Counted from the first letter of the stretch, positions 41,715 through 50,382 are shown. The stretch: DNA of 64,000 nt from JAXLRU01 sp046330935 (GCA_046330935.1 JAXLRU010000002.1:248001-312000); one strand, 5' to 3'. The notes: generated by a model from the letters alone, not told the origin. Translations and numbers: made by a program.

Positions 41715-41741
41715 CCTTCGGCAGGAGCGGGAAGGACCTGA
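41715..41741 (-). promoter_or_regulatory. FliA-like promoter of flgN-flgK-flgL-fliW operon
   Basis: On the minus strand TCAG (41738-41741), 15 bases, GCCGAAGG (41715-41722). It differs from the fliC promoter (TCAA-N15-GCCGATAG) at three positions but keeps the spacing. It lies 119 bases upstream of flgN. Confidence 0.5.
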
Positions 41742-41850
41742 GGAGTGCGACCCGGGCGAGTGTCCGCCGACCGGGTGAAAGGGGCACGGGAACGACAGGG
41801 AGGGCTGCGACGGGCTGGAGCCGGACCCCCGGTCGGCCGAAAGACGGTCC

Positions 41851-42900
41851 GTGCCCGCTTCCACGCCTGCCACGCAGAAGCCGACCGCCGCGCCAGCCCC
41901 GGCGGCCGCCGGCGACGGTGCGCCCGCCGCGCCCGGCCCCGCCGAGGTCGAGCACCTGGTGCTCACCCACCTCCCGCTGGTCGGCCACATCGTCCGCGAG
42001 ATGGCCGCGCGGCTGCCGCGCCACCTCGACACCGACGACCTCGCGGGAGCGGGGGCGCTCGCGCTGGTCCAGTCGGCCCGATCCTTCGACCCCGCGCTCG
42101 GGGTGCCGTTCGGCCGGTTCGCGAGCACCCGCATCCGCGGCGCGATGATCGACAGCATGCGCTCGCGGGACTGGGCCACGCGCTCCCTGCGCTCGCGCGC
42201 CCGCATGATCTCCGAGGTGAGCGAGAACCTCACCGCGGCGCTGCACCGCTCCCCCACCGAGGACGAGATCGCCGCCGCCTCGGGCCTGAGCCTGGAGGAG
42301 GTGCGCGGCACCCGCAGCGGCACCGACCGCGCGTCCCTGCTCAGCCTCGACCCGGTGACGGGCGCCGAGGACGGCCTGGCCGGCACCGTCGCCGACCCCG
42401 CCCCGCGGCCCGACGAGGCGCTCGTGGCCGCCGAGCGCATGGGGTACCTGCGCGATGCGCTGGCCGAGCTGCCCGCCCGCCAGCGTCAGGTGGTCACCGA
42501 GTACTACCTCGACCAGCGGCCCCTGACCGAGATCGCCGAGGAGCTGGGCGTCACGCAGTCACGCGCCTCGCAGCTGCGGGCCGAGGGGCTCGACCTCCTG
42601 CGCGAGGCGCTCACCGCGCTGTTGCACGCCGACGCCCGGGCGGGCGAGGGCGCCAGCATCGTCACCGGTGCCGGCGCGCGCTCCCCCGAGGGCATGCCCG
42701 CGGGCTCCCCGCGGCCCGTCCCGGCCCCCCGCGAGGCCCCCGCCGTCGTGACGCCCGCGGTCGCCGCACCGGGAGCGGACGGCGTCCGCGCCCGCCGCCG
42801 TGCCGCCTACGTGGAGGCCGTCGCGAACCGCAGCGATCACCGCCGCCGCGCCGACGTCCAGGCGTACCTGGACGGCGCCTCGCTGCTCACCCACGACTGA
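41851..42900 (+). CDS. fliA: FliA-type (sigma-28) RNA polymerase sigma factor
   Basis: 349 residues from GTG 41851. An Ala/Pro-rich leader (1-30) precedes region 2 (HLPLVGHIVREMAARLP, DDLAGAGALALVQSARSFD, FGRFASTRIRGAMIDSMRSRDW), region 3 (SPTEDEIAAASGLSLEEV) and region 4 (LPARQRQVVTEYYLDQRPLT, ELGVTQSRASQLRAEGLDLL). The region order and RGAMIDSMR motif are FliA-specific. A poorly conserved tail of about 90 residues, rich in Pro and Arg, is longer than usual. It should drive fliC, the flgN operon and the IPT/TIG gene at 5497. No FlgM anti-sigma gene is in the window. Confidence 0.93.
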   Translation: MPASTPATQKPTAAPAPAAAGDGAPAAPGPAEVEHLVLTHLPLVGHIVREMAARLPRHLDTDDLAGAGALALVQSARSFDPALGVPFGRFASTRIRGAMIDSMRSRDWATRSLRSRARMISEVSENLTAALHRSPTEDEIAAASGLSLEEVRGTRSGTDRASLLSLDPVTGAEDGLAGTVADPAPRPDEALVAAERMGYLRDALAELPARQRQVVTEYYLDQRPLTEIAEELGVTQSRASQLRAEGLDLLREALTALLHADARAGEGASIVTGAGARSPEGMPAGSPRPVPAPREAPAVVTPAVAAPGADGVRARRRAAYVEAVANRSDHRRRADVQAYLDGASLLTHD

Positions 42901-42920
42901 ACACCGACCGTTCGCTCCAC

Positions 42921-42957
42921 CGCCCCCCGGCAGGCGCCCAGCGCCCGCCGGGGGGCG
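42921..42957 (+). terminator. Hairpin terminator after fliA
   Basis: CGCCCCCCGGC and complement GCCGGGGGGCG, 21 bases after the fliA stop, followed by TTCGT. Confidence 0.8.
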
Positions 42958-43032
42958 TTCGTGCAGCTCAGAGGGACGGCGTCGGCAGTGACGGCGGACA
43001 CGGTTCACCCGATCCGCCCAATGCCGGACTCC

Positions 43033-43059
43033 TCAAGACCCCTCCCGTGCCGCCGATAG
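43033..43059 (+). promoter_or_regulatory. FliA (sigma-28) promoter of fliC
   Basis: TCAA (43033-43036), 15 bases, GCCGATAG (43052-43059) followed by GT. The start codon is 59 bases downstream. It is the reference for the promoter at 5414. Confidence 0.8.
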
Positions 43060-43117
43060 GTACCTCGACACCGGTCCACGGACGGACCGGCACCGGACCC
43101 GTACCAAGGAGGACACC

Positions 43118-43933
43118 GTGGGTCTCCGTATCAACCAGAACATTGCGGCCTTCAACTCGTACCGCAACCTGTCGATCACCGACGGCCAGATGTCGAAGTC
43201 GCTGGAGAAGCTGTCCAGTGGTTTCCGGATCAACCGCGCGGCCGACGACGCGGCCGGGCTGGCCATCTCCGAGGGCCTGCGCTCGCAGGTCGGCGGCCTC
43301 AAGGTTGCCGTCCGCAACGCGCAGGACGGCGTCAGCGTCGTCCAGACCGCTGAAGGTGCGCTCACCGAGACGCACGCCATCCTCCAGCGCATGCGCGACC
43401 TGGCCGTGCAGGCCTCCAACGAGGGCTCGCAGGACAGCGCCGCTCAGACCGACGCCGACACCGAGTACCAGGCGCTGCTCACGGAGCTCGACGACATCGC
43501 CGGCAAGACGAAGTTCGGCAGCACCAACCTGCTCGACGGCAACTACAACAAGAACTTCCAGGTGGGCGCCAACGCCGGCGAGACGCTGAACGTCACGATC
43601 GGCAACATGGACTCCGCCACCCTGGCCGTCACCGGCGACCTCACCAGCTACGCCAACGCGCAGACCGCCCTCAGCGCCGTCGACACCGCCATCCAGACGG
43701 TCTCGACCACGCGCGCCGGTCTCGGTGCCGTCCAGAACCGCCTCGAGCACAAGATCAACAACCTCAACGTCGCGGTCGAGAACCTGTCCGCGTCGGAGAG
43801 CCGGGTCCGCGACACCGACATGGCTCAGGAGATGGTCTCCTTCACCCGCAGCCAGATCCTGTCGCAGGCCGGTACCGCGATGCTCTCGCAGGCCAACCAG
43901 GCCCCGCAGGGCGTCCTGCAGCTGCTCCGCTGA
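43118..43933 (+). CDS. fliC: Flagellin
   Basis: 271 residues from GTG 43118 with AAGGAGG upstream. N-terminal D0/D1: GLRINQNIAAFNSYRNLSIT, LEKLSSGFRINRAADDAAGL, AISEGLRSQ. C-terminal D1/D0: SASESRVRDTDMAQEMVSFT and QILSQAGTAMLSQANQAPQGVLQLL. The variable middle is only about 50 residues, so this is a minimal flagellin with a thin filament surface. Its leader probably carries the CsrA target. Expression is by FliA. Confidence 0.97.
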   Translation: MGLRINQNIAAFNSYRNLSITDGQMSKSLEKLSSGFRINRAADDAAGLAISEGLRSQVGGLKVAVRNAQDGVSVVQTAEGALTETHAILQRMRDLAVQASNEGSQDSAAQTDADTEYQALLTELDDIAGKTKFGSTNLLDGNYNKNFQVGANAGETLNVTIGNMDSATLAVTGDLTSYANAQTALSAVDTAIQTVSTTRAGLGAVQNRLEHKINNLNVAVENLSASESRVRDTDMAQEMVSFTRSQILSQAGTAMLSQANQAPQGVLQLLR

Positions 43934-43987
43934 CCCGGGGGCGCGCGAGCGCCACCGCGTCACGTTCCACCACGCTCCACAGCACTC

Positions 43988-44019
43988 GGGTCCGGCCCGG
44001 GGACCTCCCCGCCGGACCC
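43988..44019 (+). terminator. Hairpin between fliC and fliD
   Basis: GGGTCCGGC and GCCGGACCC (perfect 9-base arms) enclose CCGGGG-ACCT-CCCC. Likely stops most fliC transcripts before fliD. Confidence 0.75.
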
Positions 44020-44104
44020 ACCTGCACGCGCCCGCGCCTCGTGATCACTCGACGGGGAGGCGGCGGCGCGCGCCCCGACCCATCGCCGTTGCCGGGAGGA
44101 CGCC

Positions 44105-45940
44105 ATGGCCGGCTTGAGCATCAGCGGGGCCGTCACCGGCCTGGACACCGCCTCGATCGTCGACCAGCTCGTGCAGGTCGAGGGTCGCCAACAGCAGATG
44201 ATCCAGAGCCGTCAGACCACCGCGCAGAAGACCTCCGACGCATACTCGTCGCTGATCACGTCGCTGAAGACGGTGGCCGAGAAGGCCAAGGCGATCGCCA
44301 AGACCTCCAGCTGGGTCGGCTCGACCGCCACGTCGTCCTCGACCAACGTCAAGGCGACCGCCACCGGCACCGTCTCGGCGTCGCTGACGTTCGACGTCAC
44401 CGCCCTGGCCGCCACCCACACCCTGGTCTCCGACGACACGGTGTCCTCGACCGGCGCCGTCGTCGCCTCCGGCCCCCTGACGTTCACCAAGGCCGACGGC
44501 ACCACCAAGTCGATCTCGGTCGGCGCGGGCAGCCTCGGCGAGGTCGTCTCGGCGATCAACTCCTCGGGCACCGGCCTGCGCGCCGCCGCCGTCCAGGTGG
44601 CTCCCGGCAGCTACCGCCTGCAGGTCGCCGCGGGCACCTCGGGCACCGCGTCGTCCTTCACGTTGGCCGGGCTCGACGGCTTCTCGGGCGTCTCGGTGCT
44701 CACGCAGGCCGCGGACGCCCAGGTCACGATGGGCTCCGGCCCCAGCGCCTACACCGTCACGTCGTCGTCCAACACCTTCAGCGGCATCGCGCCGGGCCTG
44801 GACTTCACCGTCTCGAAGCTCGAGAACGGCGTCACGGTCGAGGCGAGCCTCGACGGCGGCAAGGTCGCCGACGACATCGACGCCCTGGTGAAGTCGGTCA
44901 ACGACCTCCTGGCCTCGGTGGCCAAGCAGACCGCCTACGACTCGACGACGAAGACCGGCGGCCCGCTGATGGGCGAGCCCTCGGTCCGCGCGCTCCAGCA
45001 GCAGATCCTGTCGCAGGTGGGCCTGTCCGGCGCCCCGGGCGTCGACCTGACCCGCGACGGCAAGTTGACCTTCGACAAGACCGCGTTCACGACGAAGTTC
45101 AAGGCCGACCCGACGGCGACGGCGAGGGCGTTCGGTGCGAACGTCTCCTTCACGCCCGAGGCGGGCGTGACCGGGACGGCGAGCTTCTCCCGCGCCGACG
45201 ACTCCACCCGGCCGGGCACCTACAACCTCAAGGTGGCCGTCTCGGCTGCCCGCGAGCAGTGGAAGATGGACCCGCCCGGCGGGATCATCTCGGGCCAGAC
45301 CGTGGTGCTGATGCGCGGCTCGACCGTCGTGTCCTACACCGCGGGGGCGGGCGACACCCTCGCCGACGTCGTGGCCGCGGTCAATGCGCGCTCCGTCGGC
45401 AAACTCGGCGTCAGCGCCGCCGTCAACGGCGGCAGCATCGTGCTCACCGCCCTGGGCGCCGGGGCGGCGCAGTCGTTCACCACCGAGTGGGGCGGCGTGG
45501 CGGGCACTCAGCTCGTGGCCGGCGCCGACGTCCAGGGCGAGATCGACGGCCAGACCGCGGTCGGCTCCGGCGACCAGCTGACCCTGGCCAAGGGCACCGG
45601 CGGCGCCGTGGGCCTGTCGATCCGCACGTCCTTCACCGACGCCGACGTCACGGCGACCAGCGGCGACGTCGGCTCGATCACCTACGACCAGGGCCTCGCC
45701 CAACGCCTGGTCAGCCTGGTCGACCGCGCCACCAACAAGACCGACGGCTCCCTGGTCACCGCCAAGGCCGGGCGCGACGCCGACGTGAAGGACCTGCAGG
45801 ACCAGTCCGACGCCTGGACACGCCGCCTCGAGGACAAGCGCAGCCAGCTCATGCGGCAGTTCACGGCCATGGAGACGGCGATCTCGAGCCTGAAGAACAA
45901 GGCCAGCGCACTCGGTGGCCTCAGCACCATGTCGTACTGA
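44105..45940 (+). CDS. fliD: Flagellar filament cap protein FliD
   Basis: 611 residues; ATG 44105 with GGGAGGA upstream. N-terminal FliD_N: SISGAVTGLDTASIVDQLVQ, VEGRQQQMIQSRQT. C-terminal coiled coil (DAWTRRLEDKRSQLMRQFTA MET, shown split) and terminal LSTMSY. An internal region (about 330-480) repeats parts of the D2-D3 fold and makes the protein longer than the 450 to 470 typical of small FliD. It caps the growing filament and folds flagellin subunits. Confidence 0.93.
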   Translation: MAGLSISGAVTGLDTASIVDQLVQVEGRQQQMIQSRQTTAQKTSDAYSSLITSLKTVAEKAKAIAKTSSWVGSTATSSSTNVKATATGTVSASLTFDVTALAATHTLVSDDTVSSTGAVVASGPLTFTKADGTTKSISVGAGSLGEVVSAINSSGTGLRAAAVQVAPGSYRLQVAAGTSGTASSFTLAGLDGFSGVSVLTQAADAQVTMGSGPSAYTVTSSSNTFSGIAPGLDFTVSKLENGVTVEASLDGGKVADDIDALVKSVNDLLASVAKQTAYDSTTKTGGPLMGEPSVRALQQQILSQVGLSGAPGVDLTRDGKLTFDKTAFTTKFKADPTATARAFGANVSFTPEAGVTGTASFSRADDSTRPGTYNLKVAVSAAREQWKMDPPGGIISGQTVVLMRGSTVVSYTAGAGDTLADVVAAVNARSVGKLGVSAAVNGGSIVLTALGAGAAQSFTTEWGGVAGTQLVAGADVQGEIDGQTAVGSGDQLTLAKGTGGAVGLSIRTSFTDADVTATSGDVGSITYDQGLAQRLVSLVDRATNKTDGSLVTAKAGRDADVKDLQDQSDAWTRRLEDKRSQLMRQFTAMETAISSLKNKASALGGLSTMSY

Positions 45941-45948
45941 CCGCTGCG

Positions 45949-45981
45949 GGGCCCGGCCGGCCGCACGAGGACGCCGGGCCC
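45949..45981 (+). terminator. Hairpin between fliD and fliS
   Basis: GGGCCCGGC and GCCGGGCCC, 9 bases after the fliD stop; it may attenuate read-through into fliS. Confidence 0.6.
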
Positions 45982-46058
45982 TTCAGGAGCACCCCGCACC
46001 CGCCGACAGCTTCACCGAGACGAGCAGCGCCGGGACGACCCGGCGCGAGGGAGGCCCG

Positions 46059-46481
46059 ATGTCGTACGGACTGGCGCAGGCACGCTACGCGGCCGACGCC
46101 GCCGAGACGGTGTCGCCGGCGCGCCTGCTGACCATGCTGTACGACCGGCTGGTCAGCGACCTGGCCACCGCCGAGCTGGCGATGACCGGCGGCGACATCG
46201 CCACGACCGGGCACCGGCTGGGCCGGGCCCAGGAGATCCTCCTGGAGCTGCACGCCACGCTGGATCTGGAGATCTGGCCGCAGGGCGAGCCGCTGGCCCG
46301 GCTGTACCTGTGGCTGGTCAACGAGCTCATGCAGGCCCGCCTGCGCAACGACCCGCAGCGCGTGGCCGACTGCCGCGAGCTGATCGAGCCGCTGCGGGAC
46401 GCCTGGCACAGCGCGGCCGGCATGACCGCCGGCGGCGGGGTGACGCCGTCCCCCGAGGGGCACGTGGACGGGGCCGCCTGA
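46059..46481 (+). CDS. fliS: Flagellin export chaperone FliS
   Basis: 140 residues; ATG 46059 with GGGAGG upstream. The MSYGLAQARYAADAAETVSP start, RLLTMLYDRLVSDLATAELAM and EILLELHATLDLEIWPQGEP, then LYLWLVNELMQARL are characteristic. It prevents flagellin polymerising in the cytoplasm. An additional 20-residue Gly/Pro tail is present. The next gene starts 2 bases after its stop. Confidence 0.93.
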   Translation: MSYGLAQARYAADAAETVSPARLLTMLYDRLVSDLATAELAMTGGDIATTGHRLGRAQEILLELHATLDLEIWPQGEPLARLYLWLVNELMQARLRNDPQRVADCRELIEPLRDAWHSAAGMTAGGGVTPSPEGHVDGAA

Positions 46482-46483
46482 CC

Positions 46484-46840
46484 ATGACCGTCCCCGTGCC
46501 GATGCGCGCGCCGGTGCCGTCCGCGGCTCCCGGCAGTGCCGTCGCGCGCTGGATCAGCTACTTCGACGCGGTCGAGCAGTCGGTGATCGACCTCGCCGAG
46601 CGGATCAGCAACGGGCACCAGCCCGTCTGGCCCGACCTCGCCGTCCCGGCCGGTGCGCTGCCCCGTTCGCTGGTCGCCCGGCGCGACGAGGTGGTCGCGC
46701 TGATCGGCGAGGTGACCGAGCGCGCCGAGCGCCGTCGCGACACGGTCGCGGCCGAGTTGGCCGCGCTCGCACCCGCACGGCCCGCGCCCGCCACCACGGC
46801 GGCCGCCTCGCTCGGGCACCGCCTCGACGTCGTCGGCTGA
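46484..46840 (+). CDS. Hypothetical small helical protein at the fliT position
   Basis: 118 residues from ATG 46484, translationally coupled to fliS. Amphipathic helices (ARWISYFDAVEQSVIDLAER, SLVARRDEVVALIGEVTERA, ERRRDTVAAELAAL) and no cysteine. Its place after fliD-fliS is where FliT chaperones are usually encoded, and size and helicity fit, but sequence similarity to FliT is not evident. Confidence 0.6.
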   Translation: MTVPVPMRAPVPSAAPGSAVARWISYFDAVEQSVIDLAERISNGHQPVWPDLAVPAGALPRSLVARRDEVVALIGEVTERAERRRDTVAAELAALAPARPAPATTAAASLGHRLDVVG

Positions 46841-46854
46841 GCCGGCCCCCGCCC

Positions 46855-47277
46855 TCAGCCGCGGCGGGACGCCTCCCACCAGTCGGTGATCGCCTGGTGC
46901 TGACGCTCGAACCGCTCCCGCCCCCAGAACGCGAGGGCGAGCGGGGCGGGCAGCGGGATCCACCCGTGGCGCACCGTGTCGACGAGCACCATCAGCCGTA
47001 GGCCCCGCTGGCGGATCGAGACCGCCCGGATCGACGACGCGGGGATCGAGTGCGCGCCGAGCGCCCGGACCACCAGGACGTCGCGGTCGAGGGTCACCGA
47101 GAAGCGCAGGCTGATCAGCGCATACGCCACCGCCGGGAGGCTGAACAGCACCCCGATGGCGTAGGCGGCGGGCCCCATGTCGAGCGTCAGCAGGCCCACC
47201 CACCACACGACGAGGGGCAGCACCAGAAACGACGTCAGGCGCAGGGCCAGCAGGGACCGCGACACACGGAAACGCAC
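46855..47277 (-). CDS. Membrane protein with a PH-like domain
   Basis: 140 residues, ATG 47277. Two membrane helices (LTSFLVLPLVVWWVGLLTL, YAIGVLFSLPAVAYALISL) followed by a small beta-rich region (VTLDRDVLVVRALGAHSIPA SSIRAVSIRQRGLRLMVLVD, shown split) like bacterial PH (YdbS-type) domains. Function unknown. Convergent with the fliT-position gene. Confidence 0.7.
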   Translation of the reverse strand: MRFRVSRSLLALRLTSFLVLPLVVWWVGLLTLDMGPAAYAIGVLFSLPAVAYALISLRFSVTLDRDVLVVRALGAHSIPASSIRAVSIRQRGLRLMVLVDTVRHGWIPLPAPLALAFWGRERFERQHQAITDWWEASRRG

Positions 47278-47306
47278 CCGCGCAGCCTACGTCGTCGTGG
47301 ATCGCC

Positions 47307-48185
47307 TCAGTCGAGCCCGCTGCGCCGCAGCCGCAGTTGCTCGGCGAACACGAGCCTGCGCAGGTCGTCCCCCCGACTGCCCGGCTCGACGAAGCGGATC
47401 GCCGTCTCGAACGTCCCGCTCGGGCCGCGCGCCCCGGCGCGCCCGGGGACGGCCCGCACGATCGCCGCCTTCAACCGGAACTGGTCGCCGTTCACGGCGA
47501 ACGCGACGTCGACCGGCAGGTCGGGCGGGAGGGCGGGGGCGGGCAGGACGCAGCGAAGGCCGCCCTCGCTGAGGTCGAGGGTGCGCCCGTCGAGCAGTTC
47601 GGGCGGCGCGGCGGGGTCCCCCTCCCGGGCGCCGGACGCGCCGGGCGCATCGGCGGAGGCGGCTGCGGCGGGGGGCGGAACGGCGGCGTCGAGGCGGGAC
47701 GTGCGGACGGTCACCGGTACCGACAGCGGCACGCGCACGAAGGCCCGCCGTTGCACCCGCACCGCCGGGCCGTCCACCTCCAGCAGCCACACCCGCAGGC
47801 CCTGGTCGAGAGTCTGGGTGTCGCGGTAGCGGGTGGGCAACTCGACGACCCCACGCTGGGTGGCCCAGACGAGCGCGCACGACACGCCCTGCCGGGGCCC
47901 CTCGACGTCCCCGGCGTAGCGAGGGGCGGAGACGACGACGTAGGGGCGCTCCCCGCGCCGCTGTGCGGGGATGAGGTCCTCGACGCGGGTGGGCAGGTCG
48001 GCGAAACCGTCGCTGACGCGCGCACCGGCGTCGGGCGCCTGCCCCTGGGCCACGCGCGTCAGCGCCTCGGCGAGGGCCTCCCCGCCGCCGCGCGCCCCGC
48101 CCAGCAGGACTCGCAGCAGCGTGTTGACGGCGGGCAGCGCGGCGGCGTTATGCAGCAGCTCACGCCTGTCGTCCTGGTCGCCCAC
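47307..48185 (-). CDS. PilZ-domain protein (c-di-GMP receptor, YcgR-like)
   Basis: 292 residues from GTG 48185 with GGGAGGT upstream. The C-terminal PilZ domain has RRAFVRVPL (RxxxR) and LDLSEGGLRCVLP (DxSxxG), the two c-di-GMP-binding motifs, separated by a 35-residue Ala/Pro/Gly insertion. An N-terminal YcgR-like beta domain is preceded by about 70 helical residues. YcgR proteins slow the flagellar motor when c-di-GMP rises. The flagellar neighbourhood supports that role. The insertion between the two motifs is unusual. Confidence 0.85.
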   Translation of the reverse strand: MGDQDDRRELLHNAAALPAVNTLLRVLLGGARGGGEALAEALTRVAQGQAPDAGARVSDGFADLPTRVEDLIPAQRRGERPYVVVSAPRYAGDVEGPRQGVSCALVWATQRGVVELPTRYRDTQTLDQGLRVWLLEVDGPAVRVQRRAFVRVPLSVPVTVRTSRLDAAVPPPAAAASADAPGASGAREGDPAAPPELLDGRTLDLSEGGLRCVLPAPALPPDLPVDVAFAVNGDQFRLKAAIVRAVPGRAGARGPSGTFETAIRFVEPGSRGDDLRRLVFAEQLRLRRSGLD

Positions 48186-48309
48186 GTCACCTCCCGCGCC
48201 GTCGTGGGGACGCCCTGGCGCGCGCGTGTCGACGCGCGCGGGCACCGCCCTGATCCCCCGTCGGCCGCGGGAGGCCGACCTTGAGCCGACCCGCTGGTCG
48301 GCTCCGAGA

Positions 48310-48570
48310 TCACCCGTGCTCGGGGCGCAGGCGGGCCAATGCCTCGTGGGCCTCGTCGTCCACCTTCGTGGCGTCGATCACGTCGGCCGCGGTCCACGGC
48401 TCGTCGGGGACGTCGTCGACGCGGTCCTCGTGGTGGGCGCCGCGGTCGACGGCGTCCTGCAGCGACCGCTTGGACCCGTCGCGCTCGCGCTCACCCGGCA
48501 TGGGCATGATCGGGGCGGGCGGGAAGGCCATGGGGCTGGTGCCGGGGCCCGTGGTTCCGTCGAGGGACAT
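48310..48570 (-). CDS. Small hypothetical protein, acidic
   Basis: 86 residues; ATG 48570 with GGAGG 6 bases upstream. A Pro/Met-rich start (GTSPMAFPPAPIMPMPGERE) and an acidic helical end (DDVPDEPWTAADVIDATKVD). No known family, no signal or membrane segment. Flagellar-cluster neighbour. Confidence 0.6.
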   Translation of the reverse strand: MSLDGTTGPGTSPMAFPPAPIMPMPGERERDGSKRSLQDAVDRGAHHEDRVDDVPDEPWTAADVIDATKVDDEAHEALARLRPEHG

Positions 48571-48960
48571 GTCTCCTCCAAGGGCTGGTGAGGCCGGGCC
48601 GGCCTCGTGCTCGCTGGTGGCGTACCCGGTCCGGGGGCGGCTCACGCGGATGATCCCGACCCGTTCCTTCGGAGGATTGCATCGTTTCGACCTGCGAGGT
48701 GCCCCCGAGACTTCCAGTTGTCCGGAAGGTGACCAGGGCAATCGCCTCCCGAAGTGCCCTCCTGTGGGCTAGCGTCCACTCTCGGTGGCGCCATGCGCCC
48801 GCACCCGAGGGCTGTCCGCGGACATCCCCGGCGCCGGGCCGTGGGGCCAGCTCGTGACGGCGCGAGTGGTGCGCAGTGGTCTGACTCCGCGGGGGCGGTC
48901 GCGGACCCACCCCTCGAACCGGCGAACCGGCGTGGGGTGGAGACGGACGAGGAGGTCTGG
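48571..48960. other. 390-base divergent intergenic region
   Basis: It separates two divergent small genes. The inverted repeat CTTCC-AGTTGTCC-GGAAG (48711-48728) is the only structure noted; no clear sigma-28 or vegetative promoter pair could be placed and no coding frame is convincing. Confidence 0.4.
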
Positions 48961-49371
48961 ATGGCGGGCGCGCAGGCGCGACGGGGGTTCGGTGGGTGGA
49001 CGGCCCTGCGTCGACGCCCCACCCGCGCGACCACCCCTGCATCCGCCCCCGTGCCGGTGCGCAGCTGCCTGATCTGGGACCGCGACGGCCTGCGGGTGAC
49101 CGCCCACCTCGACACCGAGGGCGGCCTGTGCCTGGCCGGCACCCACGTGCGCCGCGACTCCACGTTCTCCGCCCCCGAGTACCACTACGAGGTCCGTGTC
49201 GTCCCGCAGGAGGTCGGCCTGGTCGTGCGCGCGCTGGCGGGCGCGGGCGACGACGACGTCATCGACCTCTTGCTGCAGCGCGGTGAGCAGGTCGTGCGCT
49301 GGGGCGAGAGCCGCTGGCTGGAGCAGGCGGGGGTCACCCCTCGCCTGTCGTCCTGGCTCAGCCTCGACTGA
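48961..49371 (+). CDS. Hypothetical protein
   Basis: 136 residues; ATG 48961 with GGAGG 5 bases upstream. Arg-rich first 30 residues, then a beta-rich domain (SCLIWDRDGLRVTAHLDTEG, YHYEVRVVPQEVGLVVRALA) and a helical end (DDDVIDLLLQRGEQVVRWGE). No family recognised. The strand pattern and length could suit a small immunity- or chaperone-like protein, but nothing specific. Confidence 0.65.
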   Translation: MAGAQARRGFGGWTALRRRPTRATTPASAPVPVRSCLIWDRDGLRVTAHLDTEGGLCLAGTHVRRDSTFSAPEYHYEVRVVPQEVGLVVRALAGAGDDDVIDLLLQRGEQVVRWGESRWLEQAGVTPRLSSWLSLD

Positions 49372-49386
49372 CGCGCGGCGGGCCGC

Positions 49387-50382
49387 TCAGGCGGCCACGG
49401 GCACCGCGAGGTCGCGGACCTCGCGCACGGAGCGCGCACACACCCAACCCTCTGGCGTGGTGACCGCGAGGCGGAACGCGTCCTGCTCCGGCTCCACGAC
49501 GAGCACCACCTGGTCGCTCCCGCTGGTCCAGCGCAGCCAAGCGGCACTCACCGGCGCGCCGGGCGCGTCGGGCAGTTCAGGCGCTCCGGGCGGTGCGGGA
49601 ACGGACGGCGTGACGTCGGCCAGGGGGTCCGCGGCGCGACGGCGTGCGTCGGCCGCACCGCCGAGGCGGGCGCGCAGCTCGGCGGCGGTGTCCCCGCACG
49701 GTGCGCCCTCGTCGTCCGGCCCGGCCGGCGTCGGGCGGGTGCCCGCGCCGCAGTCGAAGCTGCCGCCGAAGGCGGGGTGCTCCTGGCGCAGCCGCACGAG
49801 CCGCACGGCGGCGTCGAGCACCGGGCGGCGCAGCAGGGCCGCGACGTCGTCGTCGTCCGCCGTCCGTACCGGCCGCGCGACGTCGAGCCGCGCGAGCGCC
49901 TCGGCGCTGACACAGGGGACGCCCGGCGCCATCAGGTGCACGAGCCGGGCCAGCAGCAGCCGCACGTCGTCGCGGCCCAGCGCGTCGTAGAGGCTGACGC
50001 CGACGGTGCTCACTCCCGGCACGCCCCCGGCGGTGACCGCGGGGACGTCGCCGTCACGGCGCAGGGCGCGCTCCAGCACCGCCACCTCGTCCTCGCCGAG
50101 GTGATCGCCCGCCGCCAGCGGCACGCCGGCCGCGGTGTCGAGGACGACCTCGGCCTCGGGCTGGTCCGCCGCAGCGCCGATCCACGCGAGCAGGGGGGCG
50201 ACGTCGCCGGTGCCGGCGGCGTGCAGGACGACGGCGGCGAGGCCAAGACGCCGCGCGGGCGCCGTGGGTGCGGCCGGCGTGAGCCCCGCCAGCGGGCCGG
50301 CCAGGAGCGCGGCACCCGCGCGTGCGGCGGGGGAGCCGGTCGGGGCGGCGGTGACCTGCAGACTGCGGACCTCGTGCAGCAC
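49387..50382 (-). CDS. GH13_18 (sucrose-phosphorylase)-like C-terminal half, catalytic part missing
   Basis: 331 residues if started at GTG 50382, which has GGAGG 5 bases upstream; longer frames have poor signals. The segment SLYDALGRDDVRLLLARLVH and LMAPGVPCVSAEALARLD, then RRPVLDAAVRLVRLRQEHPAF follows the C-terminal half of sucrose phosphorylases (...YYALGDDDDAYLLARAIQFF, APGIPQVYYVGLLAG, LIRFRNTHPAF). Upstream, VVLHAAGTGDVAPLLAWIG and VVLDTAAGVPLAAG match the stretch where the family has LDTHDGIG, but the catalytic Asp is replaced. The half of the barrel with nucleophile and acid/base is absent. Frame and codon use remain normal, so it looks retained, not dead. Confidence 0.6.
   Translation of the reverse strand: MLHEVRSLQVTAAPTGSPAARAGAALLAGPLAGLTPAAPTAPARRLGLAAVVLHAAGTGDVAPLLAWIGAAADQPEAEVVLDTAAGVPLAAGDHLGEDEVAVLERALRRDGDVPAVTAGGVPGVSTVGVSLYDALGRDDVRLLLARLVHLMAPGVPCVSAEALARLDVARPVRTADDDDVAALLRRPVLDAAVRLVRLRQEHPAFGGSFDCGAGTRPTPAGPDDEGAPCGDTAAELRARLGGAADARRRAADPLADVTPSVPAPPGAPELPDAPGAPVSAAWLRWTSGSDQVVLVVEPEQDAFRLAVTTPEGWVCARSVREVRDLAVPVAA

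Noticed and set aside
41836..41843. GCCGAAAG before fliA as an autoregulatory sigma-28 -10 box
   Set aside because: No TCAA/TAAA-like element lies 15 bases upstream (the bases there are GGAG).
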